Positions 1-5,032 of a stretch of 6,626 bases of DNA are shown here, piece after piece (positions within the stretch are counted from its first letter, which is position 1; the number at the start of each line of letters is the position of its first letter). Position numbers and translations under genes: made by a program. The notes below the pieces were generated by a model. The model made no database searches, was not told the DNA's origin, and saw only the letters and a program-made list of their open reading frames with translations. The DNA is from Verrucomicrobiota bacterium (GTDB taxonomy: Bacteria; Verrucomicrobiota; Verrucomicrobiia; Opitutales; Oceanipulchritudinaceae). The DNA is taken from assembly GCA_009908535.1 (NCBI GenBank), contig JAAAOD010000140.1, positions 1-6,626 of the forward strand, in the 5' to 3' direction.

Positions 1-1
1 C

Positions 2-1840
2 TTTGACGGCGTCCAACGGATCCGCCCCGCTTTCCTTGAAATCCGGGCCATTCTCGACGATACCCGCGTCGAGGCCCTCGACCTGCTGCACGGCGGAGAG
101 CGGCTTCTTCTCTGCGACAAAATGCTCGCGGAGCGCGCCTGCCGCTTCGACTGCCTCTTCGCATGGGTCTTTCCCCTGCCGCATTTCTGGCGCTTCAACG
201 GCATGGCCATGCCCTACACGAGTATCGGCGATTTCGATCCCTTCGGCGTCTTTTGCGAACTCGTCCGCCACCACGGCGGTGATCCGGAGACCGTCGGCGA
301 TGACCCGGACTGGTTTTTCGAAAACCTGCCCGCGATGAACCACACCCGCGAGCGGATCGGCGACGAGCGGCGACGCCGCACCATCGGGGGCATGGACCTC
401 AAGTATTGGTATGGTAACTACAAAGAAACCGGTCCCGACGGGGGTGCCGAACTCGTCGCCCGGTTCGATCTCCAGGCGGACGCCGTCCGTGAGGAACCGG
501 AGGCCGAAGAGGGGGAGGAGACCCCGTGGGAGACGGACCGCTGGACCCTCCTCGGGGGCGAAAGCGCCACCGGCCTCGGGCGAAGCGTCCTCGGCAACAT
601 CCGCTACAATGCCTTCAAAGGGCAGTGGCGCATCGACGCCATGACGCGCGTCCGCTTCGACACCCTCACCGCCGCTTTCCTTAAAGTCGCGGGCACGGGC
701 GTGCGCATGACCGGCGAAGAATACAGGGACCTCGCCGCGGAACTGGACGACGGACCCGCGTCGGATGCCGACGCCGACCTTCCGCAAGCTCTCCTTGGAC
801 AGACCGAAATGGTGGCGCCGGACACGCTGCAAATGCGGACCGAAACGGCGGCCGAAGCCGACGGGGACGACCTCTCACGCCAGCTCTTCCGGAATTGGCT
901 CAACGCGGAAATCCCCGCCCTCGGCGGCAAAAAACCGTCCGAGGCCGCCGCCGATCCCGCCCTCGCCGAAGCCGTCCTCCGCCTCGTCAAGGAACAGATC
1001 AACGCCTACGACCAGCGCAACCTCGGCAGGGGGCGCACCGGCGATGTCGGCGAGCTGCTGCGCGAACACGGGTTGCCGGACCCCGGGGAGCCTCCGCCGC
1101 CCAAACGCCCGCCGCGCCGTTCCCTGACCGGCCGGGATCCGGACGACGCGCCGCCGACGCCCCCGGAAAGCCCCTTTCCTCCCGATGAGGAAGCGGAGGA
1201 GGACGACGACTTCGATGTGATGGAATTCTGCGAAGAGATGGGCGATGCCTTGACCGAGTTCGCCGAGGCTGCCGAAGGCCCCGACCGGGACTATACCATG
1301 GACCTCTATCAATCGCTGCCCATGGCGGAACCTCCGCAGGAAACCCTTTCCACCGACACGCTGAAAAACGGGCCGATCAAGGAATTGAACGAGACCGACA
1401 ACCCCGGGCAGATCCTCGGCCGTATCACCGCCGGCACCGGACCCGATTTCCTCGCCGCCCTCGACGCCTTTCTGCACGAACTGGATCTGCAAGAGGAAGA
1501 GCGCGGCGCGTTTTGTATCGCCATGATGCTGTTGTGGGTCTGCCTCGTGCCCCCGAAGCACCGTAAGCCGCGCCTTTCCCTCGATGATTTGCGGCACCGC
1601 TTCTTCTCGTTCGATTTCCCGCCGCCCGAAGCCTTCGACAAAGCTTCCGAACTCCTTGTCGGCATCTGCTCCGCCGGACCGCAGGAAGAGGCCTGTCTGC
1701 TGGCCCTGATGCAATATATCCGCCTCGGGGACAGCTTCCTTGAACACGAGGATTCCGTGGAGGAGCTCGCCCCCGCGTATCCGGCCCTTGTCCTGCTGCG
1801 CGTCCTTTGCGACTGCTGGGCCGGTGAGAATCCCGATTGA
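2..1840 (+). CDS. SEC-C-type 'IPALGG' family protein with unknown C-terminal domain (5' end cut by window edge)
   Basis: The frame is open from the left edge to the TGA at 1838-1840, giving 612 visible residues, so the true start lies upstream and the ATG at 122 is probably internal. Numbering from the first visible codon, residues about 195-245 contain 'LGNIRYN...RIDAMTRVRFD', and residues about 298-312 read NWLNAEIPALGGKKP. I recall this pair of segments ('lG.i.l....l.l...S..R', then 'WL...IPALGGKTP.EA') from proteins that carry a SEC-C zinc-binding motif; that motif is not visible here and would have to lie elsewhere or be absent. Residues about 358-405 form a proline-rich then strongly acidic linker (DEEAEEDDDFD). 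The last ~150 residues look like a helical globular domain that I do not recognise. No membrane segments are seen. The SDR gene follows 32 bases downstream on the same strand, so co-transcription is likely. The gene is surely coding; its biochemical role is unknown. Confidence 0.8.
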   Translation, partial: FDGVQRIRPAFLEIRAILDDTRVEALDLLHGGERLLLCDKMLAERACRFDCLFAWVFPLPHFWRFNGMAMPYTSIGDFDPFGVFCELVRHHGGDPETVGDDPDWFFENLPAMNHTRERIGDERRRRTIGGMDLKYWYGNYKETGPDGGAELVARFDLQADAVREEPEAEEGEETPWETDRWTLLGGESATGLGRSVLGNIRYNAFKGQWRIDAMTRVRFDTLTAAFLKVAGTGVRMTGEEYRDLAAELDDGPASDADADLPQALLGQTEMVAPDTLQMRTETAAEADGDDLSRQLFRNWLNAEIPALGGKKPSEAAADPALAEAVLRLVKEQINAYDQRNLGRGRTGDVGELLREHGLPDPGEPPPPKRPPRRSLTGRDPDDAPPTPPESPFPPDEEAEEDDDFDVMEFCEEMGDALTEFAEAAEGPDRDYTMDLYQSLPMAEPPQETLSTDTLKNGPIKELNETDNPGQILGRITAGTGPDFLAALDAFLHELDLQEEERGAFCIAMMLLWVCLVPPKHRKPRLSLDDLRHRFFSFDFPPPEAFDKASELLVGICSAGPQEEACLLALMQYIRLGDSFLEHEDSVEELAPAYPALVLLRVLCDCWAGENPD

Positions 1841-1872
1841 CCGGGGTCGCTTTTTGATGCCGGAACCTTTTC

Positions 1873-2679
1873 ATGACGAGGCGCATGACGTCGACTACCT
1901 GTGAAGCGCGCGAGGCCCGGCGACGGGCCCTGATCCTCGGGGCGACGGGCGGCATTGGCGCCGCCGTCGCCCGCCACCTTGCCCGGGACGGCTGGCAACT
2001 ACTGCTCCACGGCCGCAACGGGGAACGCCTTCAGGAGCTGTGCGCCTCCGTAGCGAACGAGCGACCCCCCGTAGCGAACGAGCGACCGCCCGTAGCGAAC
2101 GAGCGAGAGCCGTTCGGTCCCCCCGTAGCGAACGAGCGACAGCCGTTCGGCCCCCCGATTTCCTTTCCGGGCGACCTCACGGAATGGGCGGCCGACCCGA
2201 AGACGATGCCGCCGCTGGAACCGGTGGACGCCGTGGTCTGGTGTGCCGGACAATGCGAGCTGGCCCCGGCGAAGATGCTGCGGGCGAAGGCGCTGGAGCG
2301 CCTGCTGCGCGTGAACCTGGTCGCCCCGTTGGTCATCGGCGGCTGGCTGGTGCGGAAAGGGGCGCTCCGCCCCGGCGGGACGCTGGTCTTTATCGGATCG
2401 GAATCCGCGCAGGCGGCGGGCGAAGGCTTTGCCGCCTATGCCGCGAGCAAAGGCGGACTGGCCTCGGCGGCGCGGGTGTTGGCGAGGGAGTGGGGCGATC
2501 CGGAGAAAGGCCCGGGCATCGCGGTGCACTGCCTCGAACCAGGAACCGTCGACACGCCCATGACCCGTGAACTCATCGCGACCTTCGGCGGCCTCAAGGA
2601 CGGCCACGAGCAAAGCATGATCCCGCCGGAAACCGTCGCTGCGGAAGTGCGCGATCTCCTCGCCCGCGCCGCTCAATAA
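1873..2679 (+). CDS. Short-chain dehydrogenase/reductase (SDR, FabG-like) carrying an in-frame repeat insertion
   Basis: The 268-residue protein has the classical SDR layout. The Rossmann cofactor motif is GATGGIG (G23, G27, G29). Strand 2 ends in HGRN, and R48 suggests NADP(H). A variant of the NNAG motif reads WCAG (123-126). The catalytic tetrad is N148, S176, Y189, K193 (YAASK), followed by PGTVDTPM (223-230). It should be a cytosolic NAD(P)-dependent oxidoreductase; the substrate cannot be read from sequence. Residues 60-95 (nt 2050-2157) are repeat-derived, with V-A-N-E-R at 60, 67, 74 and 85. They lie in the loop between helix B (RLQELC) and strand 3 (ISFPGDLTE), away from the catalytic centre, so folding and activity could survive. 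Without the insert the protein would be about 232 residues, typical for classical SDRs. ATG 1873 is the first start after an in-frame stop at 1855-1857; ATG 1885 is an alternative. No clear Shine-Dalgarno sequence is visible. Confidence 0.9.
   Translation: MTRRMTSTTCEAREARRRALILGATGGIGAAVARHLARDGWQLLLHGRNGERLQELCASVANERPPVANERPPVANEREPFGPPVANERQPFGPPISFPGDLTEWAADPKTMPPLEPVDAVVWCAGQCELAPAKMLRAKALERLLRVNLVAPLVIGGWLVRKGALRPGGTLVFIGSESAQAAGEGFAAYAASKGGLASAARVLAREWGDPEKGPGIAVHCLEPGTVDTPMTRELIATFGGLKDGHEQSMIPPETVAAEVRDLLARAAQ
2050..2157 (+). repeat. In-frame array of four REP-like units inside the SDR gene
   Basis: The 15-base core GTAGCGAACGAGCGA occurs exactly four times, starting at 2050, 2071, 2092 and 2125. 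The steps are 21, 21 and 33 bases, all multiples of three. The last two copies (2092-2117 and 2125-2150) are full 26-base units that continue to a 3' arm, CGTTCGG. The first two stop after the core. Each copy is followed by a C-rich spacer: CCCCCC, CCGCCC, TCCCCCC, then CCCCCCG. The array is thus 21+21+33+33 = 108 bases, or 36 codons. A full unit is GTAG, then stem CGAACG, a bulged A, GC, a four-base GANA loop, GC, and stem CGTTCG. The same unit occurs in the intergenic region downstream. The GTAG head plus hairpin matches my knowledge of RAYT-type REP elements; that identification is an inference. Confidence 0.9.
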
Positions 2680-2692
2680 GTACGCCTCCCAA

Positions 2693-2724
2693 GTTAGCGA
2701 ACGGGGTCAGGCCTTGGATTTTGG
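2693..2724. repeat. Degraded repeat fragment joined to a 'ggggtcaggccttg' segment
   Basis: Bases 2693-2702 (GTTAGCGAAC) look like the first nine bases of the REP-like unit with one extra T. They run into AACGGGGTCAGGCCTTGG (2700-2717) and then ATTTTGG. I associate segments of the 'ggggtcaggccttg.attttg' type with the flanks of Y1/RAYT (IS200-like) transposase genes in several phyla, but this is memory and not something the window proves. No transposase gene is present nearby. Confidence 0.35.
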
Positions 2725-2726
2725 TG

Positions 2727-2752
2727 TGAGGGGGCGAGCGACAGCCGTGCGG
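2727..2752 (+). repeat. Degenerate REP-like unit
   Basis: Without gaps, 20 of 26 positions agree with the full unit at 2125-2150. The 3' half is best preserved (CGAGCGACAGCCG, 2735-2747) and keeps the GCGACAGC mini-hairpin core. The GTAG head and most of the 5' stem arm have been lost, so this is probably an old, decayed copy. It lies seven bases before the intact unit at 2759. Confidence 0.7.
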
Positions 2753-2758
2753 ATTCCC

Positions 2759-2815
2759 GTAGCGAACGAGCGAAAGCCGTTCGGATCGGCCGAACCGCTA
2801 TCGCTGGTTCGCTTC
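2759..2815. repeat. Inverted pair of REP-like units (REPIN-like) forming a long hairpin
   Basis: A full 26-base unit on the plus strand (2759-2784) and a second unit on the minus strand (2790-2815) face each other across a 5-base spacer (ATCGG). Arms 2761-2784 and 2790-2813 pair over 24 positions with three mismatches. The minus-strand unit differs from the plus-strand one at four positions (22/26 identical). Two of these are the paired stem positions 10 and 20, where G:C becomes C:G, so its own inner stem (CGAACC / GGTTCG) stays perfect. A third change is in the loop, and the fourth turns GTAG into GAAG. Two REPs in inverted orientation are the known mobile form called a REPIN. The structure lies about 80 bases after the SDR stop codon and could also act on the 3' end of that transcript. 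Confidence 0.8.
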
Positions 2816-2834
2816 CTTCGGATTACGCTTTTCT

Positions 2835-2952
2835 CCGCACCTTTGCGCCTCCGCGAGAGGCAACCGAACCTTGCCACGAAAAGGCGCGAAAAAGGCACGA
2901 AGAGGGGGATTGTTTTCTGACCACAAAAGGCACCGAAGGCGCAAAGGAGGGG
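2835..2952. repeat. Block of 'ggcgcaaagg / ggcacgaag' dispersed-type repeats
   Basis: The block contains GCCACGAAAAGGCGCGAA then AAAGGCACGAAG (2873-2902), and ACCACAAAAGGCACCGAAGG followed by CGCAAAGGAGGGG (2920-2952). A minus-strand version, CCTTTGCGCC (2840-2849), is exactly complementary to GGCGCAAAGG (2938-2947). A weaker relative is CCAAGGCGCAACGG (3075-3088). These are variations on one theme. I recognise the style from intergenic regions of Verrucomicrobiota and some related phyla, which is part of the reason for the lineage guess. No function is known to me. Confidence 0.55.
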
Positions 2953-2959
2953 ACCGGGC

Positions 2960-2982
2960 GTAGCCGAACTTGTGAAAGTTGG
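2960..2982 (+). repeat. Second GTAG-headed hairpin (different REP-like class)
   Basis: GTAG (2960-2963) is followed by CCGAACTT (2964-2971), loop GTGA (2972-2975) and AAGTTGG (2976-2982). The arms form seven base pairs with one bulged G (2966). The head is the same as in the first repeat family, but the stem sequence is unrelated. A partial copy sits at 3189-3202, so the element has spread at least once. Confidence 0.55.
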
Positions 2983-3023
2983 ACCCGCCGCCTCGCCGCC
3001 ACGGGCACTTCAGCCAATCCCGC

Positions 3024-3043
3024 GGAAGCGCAGCAGCGCTTCC
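3024..3043. repeat. Perfect 8-bp hairpin with 4-base loop
   Basis: GGAAGCGC (3024-3031) and GCGCTTCC (3036-3043) are perfectly complementary around the loop AGCA. No run of T follows on the plus strand and no good one on the minus strand, so a classical intrinsic terminator is unlikely. It could be another decayed repeat unit or a weak transcript end. Confidence 0.5.
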
Positions 3044-3188
3044 CTCCCTGCCTCCGCGTGAAAATTTCCTCTCGCCAAGGCGCAACGGTCGCCAGGGACT
3101 ACTTCATTCCGGTGGTCGTTTATATTGAACAGAGCGACGAACCCGATGAGGGAAACCGTCAGGCCGTGTCGTGCCGCACGGGCGGCCT

Positions 3189-3202
3189 GTAGCCGAACTT
3201 GT
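3189..3202 (+). repeat. Partial copy of the second GTAG-headed repeat
   Basis: GTAGCCGAACTTGT is identical over 14 bases to 2960-2973 and contains the head, the 5' arm and the start of the loop. The 3' arm (AAGTTGG) is missing; the sequence continues CAAGCGAGG instead. It is therefore a half unit, as are the first two units in the SDR gene. Confidence 0.55.
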
Positions 3203-3275
3203 CAAGCGAGGATACGGTACAAATCGTCGCCCGGCCCGGGGGCTTCAGAAAAGGACAGGACCGCCACCAGGTACC

Positions 3276-3392
3276 GAGCCCGAGAACATCATCGCCCTTC
3301 GGCCGCTCCGCTGGCCATACTGGCCGGAGGCGGGATTCGGGAACGATTTCCCCTTGAACATCGATGCCGACGGACCCATGCCCTTCGCGTAA
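3276..3392 (+). pseudogene. Possible C-terminal remnant of an unknown gene
   Basis: In this frame, 38 codons before the TAA at 3390-3392 have G or C in the third position 32 times, while the same frame just upstream (3171-3275) is clearly less biased. The peptide is unusually protein-like, with segments RPLRWPYWPEAGFGNDF and PLNIDADGPMPFA. It ends two bases before the GH20 stop codon on the other strand, as a normal convergent gene would. There is no matching N-terminal part upstream, where repeats occupy the sequence. I do not recognise the family. It may equally be chance in GC-rich DNA. Confidence 0.3.
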
Positions 3393-3394
3393 CT

Positions 3395-5032
3395 TCAGCG
3401 AAAACCCCCGAGCATTTCAGGGAGGCCACCGGTACGGAAACGCCGTTCCCATACCGTGATAGCCTGTATCAGGAGGCCGGCATCGGTGGAGGTTGCGGGC
3501 GACCGGAGTCGACGGTGTGCCTGGCGCAACAAACGGGCGATCAGCCACATTTCATCCATCAGCCAATCCGCATCGGGGCAGGCAGGAGATACCGTTTCGA
3601 GTTGCGCCTCAAGCCGGTGGATCTCCGCCTTGAGCTTTGTGGAATCCAAACCCGCTGATTCCGTGGCATCCTTCGGAAAGGGACTCTGACGGGCCAGCCC
3701 GTACAGGAGGCTTCGATTAAAGCGAGCCGACTCGAGCCGCGTATCCAAAAAGCCGATATCATAGAGAATTTTTCCCGGACCGGAATCCGTGCAATCGAAG
3801 ACAAAAGCATCCAATCCGGAAGGAACATCTATCGTCCCGTTGTTTGGATTCCACGCTGCGGCGGCCCCAAGGAGAACCCCCGGCAACATCGTGGGCCACG
3901 GCTGCGCATGCCCCTGATCGCCCCAATGCGTCATCAGGATCCCTCGCGCGCCCCATTTGGCCGCGGCGGCGGCCGCGTTCCGTGCATTGGGCAGCGCTTT
4001 ATTCAGGCGCCCGGTAAAGCTCAACCAGGTGCTGTCTCCCGGGCTTACGATAAAGTCCACACCGGCGTTCCGCAGCTTCGCGCACTCCGCATCGAGGGGA
4101 TGATCGGGCTCGTATCCCCAGACGACCGCGCGTCCCCCTGTGGGAAGCTCCCGCAGCCGATCGGGATATTTCAGCGCCACGTCCGCCCAGAAATAAGGGG
4201 TCCTTCCCGAACCCGTCACCGATGCACACCGGTCCCTTAGCCAGTTTAAGAAAAGATCCTGCGGCGTTCCGCCTTGCCCGCCTTCGGCACTTTTTCCCTG
4301 CCCGAGTTCCCATGGCTCATCACATCCTATGTTGAATTTGCGGCTCCGGAAATTGGGCAGCAGGTCAGCATACAGGCCCTCCACGAGATCCGCCGAAGCG
4401 GCTGAAGGGCTCAATGTACTACCGACAGGCTTGCGGACTCCGCTGATCGGATGGAGGAAGCCGTCCGGACACTCGGCATAGGGGCGGTATTCGGGATGTT
4501 GGAGCCAGCGCTCGAAATGACCGAGGGAATTCTGATTGGGCACCAGCTCGATAAAGCGCTCGGCGCAATACGTATCCAATTCCTTGATATCGTCAGCGGT
4601 CAAGGGGCTGCTGTCGCGCCAGACCACGGGATGATCCGGGTAGGCGTAGGTATGCTCCATGTAGAGCTGGAGCTGGTTGTACTTGAAAAGTGCCAGCAGA
4701 TCCACGAGGCGCTTGAGCGTATCCATCCGGGGCACCCGGCATCGACTGATATCGAGCATGTAGCCACGCTCGGGAAATTCCGGGGCATCCTCGATACGGA
4801 GGCTGGGAATGTTTTCACGGTACAGACGCTTGAGCTGATCAAGGGTCTGCCGTCCATAAAAGAGCCCGGCCGCGGACGACGCTTCCAGAGCGATCCCGCG
4901 CTCGAAGATTTCGAGCCGGTAGCCTTCATCGGGGATTCCTGAGATGTCGCTTCGTGCATGCAAAGCCAAGGTATCCCATGGCAGCCATTCCTTGCGCGTG
5001 GAAATTTTCCGGGGACGGGGGATCAGGTTCAT
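3395..5032 (-). CDS. GH20 glycoside hydrolase, beta-N-acetylhexosaminidase-like (cytoplasmic, GcnA-like)
   Basis: The chosen ATG (5032-5030) forms an ATGA overlap with the symporter stop codon and begins MNLIPRPRKIS, a typical start of the GH20 N-terminal domain. The frame is open to another ATG at 5110, but that would add 26 uncharacteristic residues and an 82-base overlap. The 545-residue product has an N-terminal GH20b-like domain (about 1-85), a TIM-barrel catalytic domain (about 90-400) and a helical C-terminus. Visible landmarks are RGYMLDISR (about 89-97), the NQNSLGHFERW segment, the catalytic Asp-Glu pair in NIGCDEPW (D238, E239) and THWGDQGH (about 368-375). In GH20 the Asp orients the substrate N-acetyl group, which acts as nucleophile, and the Glu is the acid/base. 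No signal peptide is seen, so it should act in the cytoplasm on sugars imported by its neighbour. Exact substrate is unknown (GlcNAc or GalNAc linked). Confidence 0.88.
   Translation of the reverse strand: MNLIPRPRKISTRKEWLPWDTLALHARSDISGIPDEGYRLEIFERGIALEASSAAGLFYGRQTLDQLKRLYRENIPSLRIEDAPEFPERGYMLDISRCRVPRMDTLKRLVDLLALFKYNQLQLYMEHTYAYPDHPVVWRDSSPLTADDIKELDTYCAERFIELVPNQNSLGHFERWLQHPEYRPYAECPDGFLHPISGVRKPVGSTLSPSAASADLVEGLYADLLPNFRSRKFNIGCDEPWELGQGKSAEGGQGGTPQDLFLNWLRDRCASVTGSGRTPYFWADVALKYPDRLRELPTGGRAVVWGYEPDHPLDAECAKLRNAGVDFIVSPGDSTWLSFTGRLNKALPNARNAAAAAAKWGARGILMTHWGDQGHAQPWPTMLPGVLLGAAAAWNPNNGTIDVPSGLDAFVFDCTDSGPGKILYDIGFLDTRLESARFNRSLLYGLARQSPFPKDATESAGLDSTKLKAEIHRLEAQLETVSPACPDADWLMDEMWLIARLLRQAHRRLRSPATSTDAGLLIQAITVWERRFRTGGLPEMLGGFR
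5029..5032 (-). promoter_or_regulatory. ATGA start/stop overlap coupling symporter and GH20
   Basis: Read on the minus strand, ATG (5032-5030) of the glycosidase and TGA (5031-5029) of the symporter share bases. The preceding sequence (GATCAACCGCGTC) has no good Shine-Dalgarno motif. Translation of the glycosidase therefore probably depends on ribosomes ending the symporter, and this decides the start codon choice. Confidence 0.8.

Larger units (their letters stand above)
2680..3394. other. Convergent intergenic region, repeat-rich, without a convincing intact gene
   Basis: This stretch separates the end of the plus-strand SDR gene from the end of the minus-strand GH20 gene. The open frames in it are short, are interrupted by repeats, and resemble no family I know. 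It holds REP-like units (2727-2815), a possible transposon flank (2693-2724), a block of 'gcgcaaagg'-type repeats (2835-2952), a second GTAG-headed hairpin (2960-2982) with a partial copy (3189-3202), an 8-bp perfect hairpin (3024-3043) and a possible gene remnant (3276-3392). I saw no tRNA-like fold. I also found no classical hairpin-plus-T-run terminator for either gene; the strong hairpin at 2761-2813 may serve that purpose. No promoter is expected between convergent genes, and none was evident. Confidence 0.7.

Noticed and set aside
3..338. 111-codon frame at the left edge, plus strand
   Set aside because: Ser/Pro/Thr-rich out-of-frame shadow of the IPALGG gene, with no family resemblance.
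875..1747. 290-codon open frame on the minus strand
   Set aside because: It is antisense to the IPALGG gene. It is Gly/Arg/Val rich with no recognisable motif, typical of the shadow frames of GC-rich genes, whereas the plus frame carries a family motif.
2050..2157. CRISPR array made of GTAGCGAACGAGCGA repeats
   Set aside because: The spacers are only 6 to 18 bases, C-rich and related to each other. The units are in frame within an intact gene, and no cas genes are present.
1999..2676. 225-codon minus-strand frame containing repeated SLVRYG peptides
   Set aside because: It is antisense to the SDR gene, which has complete catalytic motifs. The peptide repeat is simply the repeat units read on the other strand.
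2761..2813. Intrinsic terminator for the SDR gene
   Set aside because: The hairpin is strong, but the following bases (TCCTTCGGATTACG) are not a T-run, and the repeat origin explains the palindrome. A role in 3'-end formation stays possible but unsupported.
3125..3658. 177-codon plus-strand frame running into the GH20 gene
   Set aside because: Mostly antisense to the GH20 C-terminus, Arg/Ala/Thr rich, with no motif.
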